Origin: Anaerolineae bacterium | GTDB lineage: Bacteria; Chloroflexota; Anaerolineae; Promineifilales; Promineifilaceae | Length of the DNA stretch: 5,084 nucleotides | Direction of reading: 5' to 3' | Assembly (NCBI GenBank): GCA_028284105.1 | Contig: JANQSK010000147.1 | Span: 1 to 5,084 of the forward strand | In this document: piece after piece, positions 1 through 5,084 of the stretch | How the letters are laid out: every line of letters starts with the position of its first letter | Position numbering within the stretch: position 1 is the stretch's first letter | Translations under genes and position numbers: made by a program | The notes under the pieces: model-generated | Told to the model about the DNA's origin: nothing | What the model saw: the letters and a program-made list of their open reading frames with translations, nothing else | Databases searched by the model: none

Positions 1-1104
1 AATGTTTTGGGTTAGCACGTCTAATAACGTTGTTTTTCCAGCTCCATTTGGCCCAACTACACCGATACGATCTTTAGGATTGAGCATAAAATCAAGCTCT
101 TTAAATAAAGTGAGCTTGCCATATGATTTTGAAAGATTTTCTGCTTCCAGTACGCGTTTTCCAAGCCGCCGACTAGCAAGTGCCATGGCTACTTTTTTAT
201 CAGGGCGCATACGTCCAACATTTTGAATCTCTTCAACGCGTTGAATGCGTGCTTTTTGTTTGGTCGTGCGTGCTTGGGCGCCGCGATTTAGCCAGGCTAG
301 CTCCCTTTTCAGCAATGCTTGTCGCTTCTCTTCTTTGATGGCTAATTGTTCATCACGTTCAGCACGCTGCTCTAGATACCTGCCATAATTCCCGGTGTAG
401 CTGACGAGCTCTTGACGATCAAGCTCAACTATCCGATTCACCACCCGATCGAGGAAGTAACGATCATGGGTCACGAGCATCAAGGCAGATTTCATTTGGG
501 CTAAATAGGTTTCGAGCCATGCCACGGTGCCTGCATCGATATGGTTTGTTGGCTCATCGAGAATCAAGAGGGATGAAGGTGTAATCAAACCCTGAGCCAA
601 AGCAACACGTTTTCGTTGCCCGCCGCTAAGTACGCTGATTTTTGTATCAAATAGCGGGATGCCTAGCTTGGTGAGAATAGTTTTTGCTTCGGCTTCTGCT
701 CCCCAACCGTTGGTTTCGTCCATCTTATTGGAAAGCTGGAGCAGATTCTCTTGCAATGTTGGATCTGTTGGATTTTGGTTTAGAGCCAATGTGGCTGCTT
801 CATACTGTTTTAGGAGTTGAATTTGCGGTGCGTCACTTTGGAATACAGTTTCTAAGACGGTGAGGTTGTCATCTAGAACAGGCTCTTGGGGGAGGTAGTG
901 AATGGTTACACCCCCCCATACGGTGCGCTTTCCAGAAACAGCCGTTTCTAGGCCAGCCAAAATGCGTAAAAAAGTTGTCTTACCGCTGCCGTTTGGGCCA
1001 ATTAACCCAATCCGGTCTGTTTCATTGATGAGCAAATCAATATTTTCAAAAAGCGTTCGCTCACTATAATGATGTCCAATGCCTTCTAAAGTGACTAAAT
1101 TCAT
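1..1104 (-). CDS. ABC-F family ATPase, Uup/YfmR type (3' end beyond the window)
   Basis: Cytosolic ABC-F ATPase without membrane domains; the family acts at the ribosomal E site to resolve stalled or misfolded translation complexes. Reading the minus strand gives 368 residues open to the left edge. Visible in order: Walker A GPNGSGKT (residues 36-43), signature LSGGQRKR (159-166), Walker B LLILDEPTNH (179-188), H-loop THDR (212-215), then a charged inter-domain linker (about 245-300) with WLNRGAQARTTKQKARI, and the second Walker A GPNGAGKT (351-358). The remainder of the second ABC domain is missing; relatives are about 630 residues. The linker wording favours Uup/YfmR over EttA, but without the C-terminus the subgroup is inferred. 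The ATG at 1102-1104 is the only sensible start: an in-frame TGA lies 36 bases upstream with no ATG, GTG or TTG between. There is no Shine-Dalgarno. The 285-residue gene ends 62 bases upstream. Confidence 0.95.
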   Translation of the reverse strand, partial: MNLVTLEGIGHHYSERTLFENIDLLINETDRIGLIGPNGSGKTTFLRILAGLETAVSGKRTVWGGVTIHYLPQEPVLDDNLTVLETVFQSDAPQIQLLKQYEAATLALNQNPTDPTLQENLLQLSNKMDETNGWGAEAEAKTILTKLGIPLFDTKISVLSGGQRKRVALAQGLITPSSLLILDEPTNHIDAGTVAWLETYLAQMKSALMLVTHDRYFLDRVVNRIVELDRQELVSYTGNYGRYLEQRAERDEQLAIKEEKRQALLKRELAWLNRGAQARTTKQKARIQRVEEIQNVGRMRPDKKVAMALASRRLGKRVLEAENLSKSYGKLTLFKELDFMLNPKDRIGVVGPNGAGKTTLLDVLTQNI

Positions 1105-1112
1105 AGAGCCGG

Positions 1113-1141
1113 AGTATAGAGGAATGGCCGAATGATGTCAC
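1113..1141 (-). promoter_or_regulatory. Sigma70-type promoter for the ABC-F gene, predicting a leaderless mRNA
   Basis: On the minus strand, -35 GTGACA (1136-1141) and -10 TATACT (1113-1118) are separated by exactly 17 bases; each matches consensus at 5 of 6 positions. Only 8 bases separate the -10 from the ATG, so transcription should begin within about two bases of the start codon. This agrees with the absence of a ribosome binding site. Confidence 0.65.
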
Positions 1142-1166
1142 ATTTTTATAGGTTTGTTGAATTGAC

Positions 1167-2024
1167 CTATTTTCCTGACTTCTGAGCGATGTTCATTCCT
1201 TTTCTGGCTAACTTAATTGCGATCCCTCCACCGGGTACAAAGAGGTCGATTGTATCAACACCCACATCAAACAAGAAGTCTGTGTCCATCATCTTACCGA
1301 CATATTGTTGGAAGGTTTGGCCACCCGTTTGAAGATTGCCTGTGAGTCCATCAAATTCTAATGTTGCTTCTTTTTCTTTTGATTTCCAGCGGTATTGGAA
1401 CGCATAGACCGGACGGTAGTAAAGGTCAACTTTTTCAATTTCTAAGTTGTCTTCAATGATCCGGTCTGCCACAATTTGGCGCATCATGCCGACGAGCACA
1501 TCTCGGACAACTGAGGATGCTTTGACTTGGGGCGGCACAATGATGATCCCTTTTTGGCTTAGCTCTTCAAGGTATTCTTTATGGACTTCATTGGCTGTAT
1601 AACTTAAATACTCATGGAGCGTTTCGCTCTTTTCGTTGGTGTAAGCGTCAACATACACTTCGGTAAAGGGTTCTTCTCGGCAATGCTCGGTGCCTTTGAG
1701 GGATAAACGGCCGTTGTTCACGGCATGCTTAACCCCTTCGAGCGTGACACCTTCGACCATTTCCCCACTTAAATCCAAAGAAAACTCTTTATAACGTTCA
1801 TAGACATAGCGCGCTCGACAAATGATGTGCCAAAAGGGCTCGAGACGATGTTCTTTGTAAATCAATTCAAAATCATCATCTTTGGGCTTCTGCAAAAAAC
1901 TACCCATTTTTGCCATCCGCCCAAAAGCATCAACTTTTTTGCTCCATGCCCGCCCTTCAGCTTGGTCCATGGTAAGGGTTTCTTTGAGCACAAGAGCACG
2001 TTCATCTGCCAATGCAATATCCAT
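1167..2024 (-). CDS. Conserved-looking soluble protein of unknown function, 285 aa
   Basis: I do not recognise this family and assign no function. The protein has no signal peptide and no convincing transmembrane helix, and is rich in charged and aromatic residues. It begins with a charged helical stretch (about 1-60). An aromatic block, PFWHIICRARYVYERY (63-78), leads into LDLSGE (83-88). A second, similar aromatic block, YYRPVYAFQYRW (202-213), leads into LEFDGLTGN (222-230), a pattern typical of paired beta-hairpins. Between them is a helical stretch (about 134-195). The C-terminus has a glycine-rich hydrophobic run, DLFVPGGGIAIKLARKG (260-276), which could be an amphipathic or buried segment. 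The ATG at 2022-2024 is supported by a GGAG ribosome site (2032-2035) seven bases upstream. Codon use matches the neighbours. It lies between the thioredoxin-TPR gene and the ABC-F gene, apparently with its own promoter; co-transcription into the ABC-F gene is possible because no strong terminator lies between. Confidence 0.85.
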   Translation of the reverse strand: MDIALADERALVLKETLTMDQAEGRAWSKKVDAFGRMAKMGSFLQKPKDDDFELIYKEHRLEPFWHIICRARYVYERYKEFSLDLSGEMVEGVTLEGVKHAVNNGRLSLKGTEHCREEPFTEVYVDAYTNEKSETLHEYLSYTANEVHKEYLEELSQKGIIIVPPQVKASSVVRDVLVGMMRQIVADRIIEDNLEIEKVDLYYRPVYAFQYRWKSKEKEATLEFDGLTGNLQTGGQTFQQYVGKMMDTDFLFDVGVDTIDLFVPGGGIAIKLARKGMNIAQKSGK

Positions 2025-2030
2025 AAAGAG

Positions 2031-2036
2031 TCTCCA
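2031..2036 (-). promoter_or_regulatory. Ribosome binding site for the 285-aa gene
   Basis: TGGAGA on the minus strand, with the GGAG core seven bases before the ATG at 2024. It decides the start codon. Confidence 0.7.
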
Positions 2037-2061
2037 TAAAAATTTGTGGATTGATTCTGTA

Positions 2062-2091
2062 TTTATACAAAAATCCCATGGTAGAAGTCTA
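2062..2091 (-). promoter_or_regulatory. Possible promoter for the 285-aa gene, overlapping the upstream terminator
   Basis: A -10 TATAAA (2062-2067) has an 18-base spacer to a weak -35 TAGACT (2086-2091), which lies inside the terminator hairpin. The predicted transcript start near 2055 would give a leader of about 30 bases containing the GGAG site. The -10 is good and the -35 is poor. Confidence 0.4.
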
Positions 2092-2100
2092 CAATGGGAT
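2069..2100 (-). terminator. Rho-independent terminator of the thioredoxin-TPR gene
   Basis: Read on the minus strand, the arms ATCCCAT (2100-2094) and ATGGGAT (2079-2073) pair perfectly. After one mismatch, GTAG pairs with CTAC around a four-base ACTT loop. The hairpin is followed by a run of four T (2072-2069), five counting the last stem base. It starts 42 bases after the stop codon at 2143. There is no T-run on the plus strand, so it works in one direction. Confidence 0.8.
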
Positions 2101-2142
2101 CGTGAAAATTTAGATTAAGATTTTTGGATTGTGTTTTGAAGC

Positions 2143-2973
2143 TTAAAACAAGATGATGGCTAACTCATTCCGATAATTTTGCGTGACAGGGTCATCATTT
2201 CCTAACAGCTCAAATACAGCTAGAACAACTTCTTTGGCCTTCCCCTTTTTATATTGCTTGTCGATACGCAATACATCGAGCAGTCCGTCTAAACCTGCCT
2301 CGATATTCCCTCGGCTGAGCAAATTGCCCGCTTGCCGGTATTGGGCTTCTTCTGTTGGGATGTCTTCTTCATCCGACCAGCCTGTTTCAGCCTGGCATAA
2401 AAAGTTTGCCAAAGGCATCAGTTTTTCAGCGCGACCAAGCTCTTTTCCATCTCGTACATCTTGCAAATACCCAATAGCATTGCATCCTTTGCCTTGAGCA
2501 AGAAGGGTCACACCTAAATTCAGCATGGCTAATTGATGCTCGGGATAATCAATTAAAATATTACGGTAGGCTAATTCAGCATTTTCCCATTGTCGGGTTA
2601 CTAAGGATGAATTGGCATCTGCTAAAAGGGCATCAAGCTCACTTGGTACTAAATTTGCGACAAACGCTCTTACCTTTGATTCGGGGAGTGCGCCTACAAA
2701 CTCATCAACAACCTCCCCTTCAATAAACGCTTTAACAGCGGGGATGCCCTGTACCTGATACTGTCTGGAAATATTGGGATTATTGTCAACATTAATCTTT
2801 GCCAAAATAAAGTTATGTTCGCCACTGTTGGCTAACTTTTCAAGGGTGGGACCCAACATACGGCATGGACCACACCAAGGTGCCCAAAAATCGACGACGA
2901 CCGGTATATGCGCTGATTGTTTAATAACATCAGCATCAAAACTGTCTTCATTTACTTCGATTACTTTATCCAT
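2143..2973 (-). CDS. cnoX: Thioredoxin-domain TPR co-chaperone, CnoX/YbbN family
   Basis: Cytosolic chaperedoxin. Known family members act as holdases under oxidative stress, protect cysteines by mixed disulfide, and hand clients to DnaK/J and GroEL. Residues 1-110 form a thioredoxin fold with the active site WCGPC (33-37), preceded by VVVDFWAP, and the cis-proline motif GIPAV (P78). Residues about 112-276 are the TPR-like tail; its last 60 residues, from LLSRGNIEAGLDGLL to YRNELAIILF, follow the pattern seen in YbbN proteins. At 276 residues it matches the usual length (E. coli 284). Unlike E. coli CnoX, which as I recall has SQHC, this protein keeps both cysteines and should be capable of disulfide reduction. 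The ATG at 2971-2973 opens the thioredoxin domain directly; the GGAAGG (2986-2991) is 12 bases upstream, rather far. Transcription is likely monocistronic, from the promoter near 3016-3044 to the terminator at 2069-2100. Confidence 0.95.
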   Translation of the reverse strand: MDKVIEVNEDSFDADVIKQSAHIPVVVDFWAPWCGPCRMLGPTLEKLANSGEHNFILAKINVDNNPNISRQYQVQGIPAVKAFIEGEVVDEFVGALPESKVRAFVANLVPSELDALLADANSSLVTRQWENAELAYRNILIDYPEHQLAMLNLGVTLLAQGKGCNAIGYLQDVRDGKELGRAEKLMPLANFLCQAETGWSDEEDIPTEEAQYRQAGNLLSRGNIEAGLDGLLDVLRIDKQYKKGKAKEVVLAVFELLGNDDPVTQNYRNELAIILF

Positions 2974-3003
2974 CCGTTTTATTTTCCTTCCAGAATCTGT
3001 TTT

Positions 3004-3016
3004 TGAGGTCTCCTCA
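3004..3016. promoter_or_regulatory. Small palindrome at the thioredoxin-TPR transcription start
   Basis: TGAGG-TCT-CCTCA forms perfect five-base arms around three bases, abutting the -10 and covering the predicted transcript start near 3009. The position suits a repressor operator, but a palindrome this short can arise by chance. Confidence 0.25.
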
Positions 3017-3044
3017 TTTTAGCACGATTTTTATTTCCTATAAA
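3016..3044 (-). promoter_or_regulatory. Extended -10 promoter for the thioredoxin-TPR gene
   Basis: On the minus strand, -35 TTTATA (3039-3044), a 17-base spacer, then TGC immediately before -10 TAAAAT (3016-3021). The TGn extension and correct spacing offset the moderate -35. The predicted leader is about 35 bases. Confidence 0.55.
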
Positions 3045-3045
3045 T

Positions 3046-3050
3046 GGAGG
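3046..3050 (+). promoter_or_regulatory. Consensus Shine-Dalgarno GGAGG for the possible small ORF
   Basis: GGAGG ends eight bases before the ATG at 3059, an optimal arrangement. It is the strongest ribosome site in the window yet lies in what would otherwise be empty intergenic DNA. Confidence 0.4.
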
Positions 3051-3058
3051 CTCATGAA

Positions 3059-3199
3059 ATGATTTTGCAATTCTTTATCATCCAGATAAGTAGAAGAGTA
3101 CTAGTCCATGAGTACTACATAAGAAGTCCCGTAAGATGCCATTTTTATTCTCATTGCGGGGAAATTTTGCTGGAAGAAAGCGCAGACCTCCCTTTATAA
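3059..3199 (+). CDS. Possible small protein, 46 aa, unknown function
   Basis: A short open frame from ATG 3059 to TAA 3197-3199, preceded by an optimally placed GGAGG. An in-frame ATG at 3044 would give 51 residues but has no ribosome site. The peptide has a hydrophobic start (MILQFFIIQI), a basic and aromatic middle, and a C-H-x3-H-C cluster (CHFYSHC, about residues 27-33) that could bind a metal. It ends acidic. Codons include several AGA and ATA, less common in the neighbouring genes. It sits 59 bases upstream of the GlpD-like gene on the same strand and could be co-transcribed or act as a leader peptide. A frame of this length can occur by chance, so the ribosome site is the main support. 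Confidence 0.3.
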   Translation: MILQFFIIQISRRVLVHEYYIRSPVRCHFYSHCGEILLEESADLPL

Positions 3200-3200
3200 A
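3195..3200 (+). promoter_or_regulatory. Possible -10 element (TATAAA) for the GlpD-like gene
   Basis: TATAAA lies about 60 bases before the ATG at 3259, but no good -35 is found at 16-18 bases; TTGCTG (3167-3172) is 22 bases away. If used, the 9-bp inverted repeat at 3221-3244 would lie in the 5' leader. Confidence 0.2.
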
Positions 3201-3220
3201 GCGCAAAACAATCTATTTTA

Positions 3221-3244
3221 AGACATCAATTTGATTTGATGTCT
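3221..3244. repeat. Perfect 9-bp inverted repeat in front of the GlpD-like gene
   Basis: AGACATCAA (3221-3229) and TTGATGTCT (3236-3244) are exact reverse complements around a six-base loop. The repeat ends 14 bases before the ATG, just ahead of the weak GAGAG ribosome site. It is not followed by a T-run on either strand, so it is unlikely to be a terminator. It could be an operator for a dimeric regulator or an RNA hairpin that controls ribosome access. Confidence 0.6.
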
Positions 3245-3258
3245 GTCGAGAGTCATTT

Positions 3259-4896
3259 ATGTTGAAACGCACCCTTTCTCGATTAAAGTACAGACCTTTT
3301 GATGTATTGGTGATTGGTGGAACGCACCTTGGTGGGCTTATTGCTTGGGATGCTTCACTTCGTGGATTAAGAGTTGCTCTTATTGCACCAACGGATTTTG
3401 GCGAAAGCAATGATCCTATCGGTTTATCATTGATTCGAGGAGGATTCCGATTTATGAATGGGAGCTCCTTCCAAGAGGCGCGTCAGCTTGTGAAGGAGCG
3501 GCAAGCGTTTTTACGCATTGCACCCCACCTTATACGGCCGTTACCCCAGCTCCTCATTAGTGAAAAGAATGAATTCCGCTATTCTTATCCAGCGTTAGGT
3601 GCTGCTTCAAAAGCAAACCAACTCATCAACTTTAACCATAATTTTGGATTAGAGCCTGGTCAATTTATCGACCATGGCCGCCCCTTATTTCGTCGTCAAA
3701 TTTTAAAAATGAATCCTCAGCTTGAGAGCAAAAAACGATTCGGCTCCGGGCTTTATTGGGATGAAGCACAGATTATTGATTCGCAGCGATTACAACTGGC
3801 CATTCTAAAATCGGCCGTTGATGCTGGGGCTGTGGTTGCCAACTACATTCGGGTCGAAGAGTTGCGCACATTTAGAAGTCATGTGATTGGGGCTGACGTC
3901 GTCGATGAACTGAATGGTGCATCTTTTGAAATTGGGGCAAAGATGGTGATTGATGCAACTGAAGGTGCCATTGACACCTACCTTCGTCATGATGTGTCGA
4001 TGGACGCGCTGCCTAATATCTCATTGACCCTGTTGACGAAACAGCTCATTCCCGATCATGGTCTTCATGTCATAAAAGCCATTCCAGATAATGAACCCGG
4101 AGACCGTTCATTATCATCTTTATCAATTGTGCCATGGGGAAATTGCTCATTAATTGGGCCATTTAAAACAAAAGAACTCATTGAGTGGAGTACGGAGAAG
4201 TTATTGCACTATGTGAATCAAACTTTCCCAGCCGCAAATTTAAAAGGGCATGATATCTACCAAATATTGCCGCAGCTTTTTTCAACGGATAGTAGTTATC
4301 AATCAGAAGAGATGCTTTTTGAACATGCCAAGTTGATTGATCATGCTGTAAATGGGGGACCACATGGCATCCTCTCCGTTCGTACCCCTGATTTTGAATC
4401 AAGCCGATATTTAGCAGAAAAAACGGTGGATCATCTTTTTAACAAACTTCATCGCTCACCTGTCCCTTGCCAAACGCGAAAAACACGGGTGCATGGGGGA
4501 CAAATTGTGCATTGGGATACATTTCAAATGGCGGTGATGGATAAATGGCCAGTTGAAATGCCTCCTTATCAAATCAAGCGATTTTTAACCAAATATGGGA
4601 GCCAGCACGGTCATATTTTCCCGATGCTACAAGATTCAATGATTAATTGTCAGCCCATTGGAGAGGAAACGGCCGTTACACGTGCTGAGATTCTTTATGC
4701 GATTAAATACGAAATGGCACAAAAGCTAACAGATGTGGTGATGCGCCGAACTGAATTGGGCTCATCAATCTCTCCTAATGTTGAAACAGTTGAAGCGATT
4801 GCTCAAATTATGGCTGAAGTGTGTAACTGGTCTAAAGAAAGAATGACACAAGAGCTTGATGAAGCTTTTACATCAATTTCTACCCTTCATTTTTAA
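3259..4896 (+). CDS. GlpD-like FAD-dependent oxidoreductase homologue with degenerate active site
   Basis: Full-length relative (545 aa; family about 500-560) of FAD glycerol-3-phosphate dehydrogenase, which oxidises glycerol-3-phosphate to dihydroxyacetone phosphate and feeds electrons to quinones. Matching segments: N-terminal Rossmann strand DVLVIGG (15-21), GGFRF and KERQAFLRIAPHLIRPLP (61-96), GLYWDEAQIIDSQRLQLA (164-181), VPWGNCSLIG (291-300), LAEKTVD (385-391), and the C-terminal DAO_C-like domain with EILYAIKYEMAQKLTDVVMRRTELG (477-501). Departures by eye-alignment: GxGxxG has T22 for the middle glycine; the serine-rich stretch before the GG is replaced; ATGPW is ATEGA (233-237); KGxH becomes ISLT (254-257); SGVRPL becomes QILPQL (335-340); GGKLTTYR becomes TPDFESSR (376-383). 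Only the GG-x-R arginine (R64) clearly remains. The frame has no stops or shifts and codon use is normal, so it is expressed protein rather than decay. Start: ATG 3259, in-frame stop at 3232, weak GAGAG ribosome site. Normal G3P dehydrogenase activity is doubtful. Confidence 0.85.
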   Translation: MLKRTLSRLKYRPFDVLVIGGTHLGGLIAWDASLRGLRVALIAPTDFGESNDPIGLSLIRGGFRFMNGSSFQEARQLVKERQAFLRIAPHLIRPLPQLLISEKNEFRYSYPALGAASKANQLINFNHNFGLEPGQFIDHGRPLFRRQILKMNPQLESKKRFGSGLYWDEAQIIDSQRLQLAILKSAVDAGAVVANYIRVEELRTFRSHVIGADVVDELNGASFEIGAKMVIDATEGAIDTYLRHDVSMDALPNISLTLLTKQLIPDHGLHVIKAIPDNEPGDRSLSSLSIVPWGNCSLIGPFKTKELIEWSTEKLLHYVNQTFPAANLKGHDIYQILPQLFSTDSSYQSEEMLFEHAKLIDHAVNGGPHGILSVRTPDFESSRYLAEKTVDHLFNKLHRSPVPCQTRKTRVHGGQIVHWDTFQMAVMDKWPVEMPPYQIKRFLTKYGSQHGHIFPMLQDSMINCQPIGEETAVTRAEILYAIKYEMAQKLTDVVMRRTELGSSISPNVETVEAIAQIMAEVCNWSKERMTQELDEAFTSISTLHF

Positions 4897-5084
4897 ACTG
4901 AATAAGCTGTTCAACGCACCAGTGGTATAGAGGGGGGTCTGAATCGATTGTAAACGAGTAATAAAAGGCATAATAGATTCGATAAATTTGCTCAATATCG
5001 GAAGAATCAACACCTAAGATTTCATCCACAAACGCTTTTGCTAATTGAATATCTTTCGGCACAACATTTGGCGTGAGCTCTAAG
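4880..5084 (-). CDS. C-terminal end of an unidentified protein (5' end beyond the window)
   Basis: The minus-strand frame is open from the right edge to a TAG at 4880-4882, giving 67 visible residues. A GTG at 5060-5062 could start a 60-residue protein, but no ribosome site precedes it and the frame continues smoothly upstream, so I treat it as the tail of a longer gene. The peptide is helical in character, with AKAFVDEILG, an aromatic run IYRIYYAFYYSF, and a final CVEQLIQFKNEG. I recognise no family. It converges with the GlpD-like gene, the last 17 bases of the two coding regions overlapping, and no terminator hairpin is visible at the junction. Confidence 0.55.
   Translation of the reverse strand, partial: LELTPNVVPKDIQLAKAFVDEILGVDSSDIEQIYRIYYAFYYSFTIDSDPPLYHWCVEQLIQFKNEG

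Noticed and set aside
1148..1170. Inverted repeat ATAGGT/ACCTAT at the end of the 285-aa gene, considered as a terminator
   Set aside because: The six-base AT-rich stem has an 11-base loop, overlaps the stop codon and is followed by A rather than T on the coding strand.
1827..2118. Two plus-strand open frames opposite the start of the 285-aa gene
   Set aside because: Low-complexity shadow composition, no ribosome site, and they cross the terminator and promoter region of the minus strand.
2183..2497. Plus-strand open frame of 104 codons opposite the thioredoxin-TPR gene
   Set aside because: Serine- and proline-rich composition typical of an antisense shadow, with no ribosome site and no family resemblance; the minus-strand protein is clearly real.
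3097..3116. Two AGTACT copies eight bases apart
   Set aside because: Each is a self-palindromic six-mer with no extension of the arms; it lies within the possible small ORF and has no clear regulatory position.
3128..3160. CCCG...CGGG pairing as a riboswitch or terminator stem
   Set aside because: Only four base pairs close a loop of about 25 bases with no consistent inner pairing.
4178..4402. Minus-strand open frame inside the GlpD-like gene
   Set aside because: Antisense shadow with no ribosome site, inside a long intact and family-recognisable coding region.
3259..4896. Calling the GlpD-like gene a pseudogene
   Set aside because: No frameshift or internal stop, normal codon use, family-typical length and strongly kept structural blocks show a maintained protein; only the motifs are changed.

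Overview
The window is ordinary-looking bacterial chromosome: moderately AT-rich, densely packed, and free of any insertion sequence, integrase, CRISPR repeat, rRNA or tRNA that I can see. The phylum cannot be fixed from five genes. Chloroflexota (Anaerolineae-like) or a Firmicute-like lineage fits the Uup/YfmR-type ABC-F protein and the full-length GlpD-like oxidoreductase, but this is a weak guess.

Layout, left to right. Positions 1-1104 (minus) hold the first 368 residues of an ABC-F ATPase that runs off the left edge; a near-consensus promoter lies so close to its ATG that the mRNA is predicted to be leaderless. Positions 1167-2024 (minus) encode a 285-residue soluble protein of unknown function. 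Positions 2040-2142 hold a rho-independent terminator for the next gene upstream, followed at once by a probable promoter for the 285-residue gene. Positions 2143-2973 (minus) encode a CnoX/YbbN-type thioredoxin-TPR chaperone with an intact WCGPC site. Positions 2974-3258 are a divergent control region with a good extended -10 promoter for the thioredoxin gene, a possible 46-codon small gene behind a consensus Shine-Dalgarno, and a perfect 9-bp inverted repeat. Positions 3259-4896 (plus) encode a full-length GlpD-like (FAD glycerol-3-phosphate dehydrogenase family) protein. Positions 4880-5084 (minus) hold the C-terminal end of an unidentified gene that converges on and overlaps it by 17 bp.

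The genes do not form a recognisable pathway. The ABC-F protein (ribosome rescue) and the thioredoxin-TPR protein (holdase) are both housekeeping proteostasis functions, and each minus-strand gene appears to have its own promoter. The most unusual item is the GlpD-like protein: its fold and C-terminal domain are well kept and the frame is intact, but most of the FAD-contact and substrate-contact motifs of the family are replaced. It looks like a diverged paralogue with a new substrate or no catalysis. I found no clear multi-gene novel system; the small ORF, hairpin and GlpD-like gene at 3059-4896 are the best lead.
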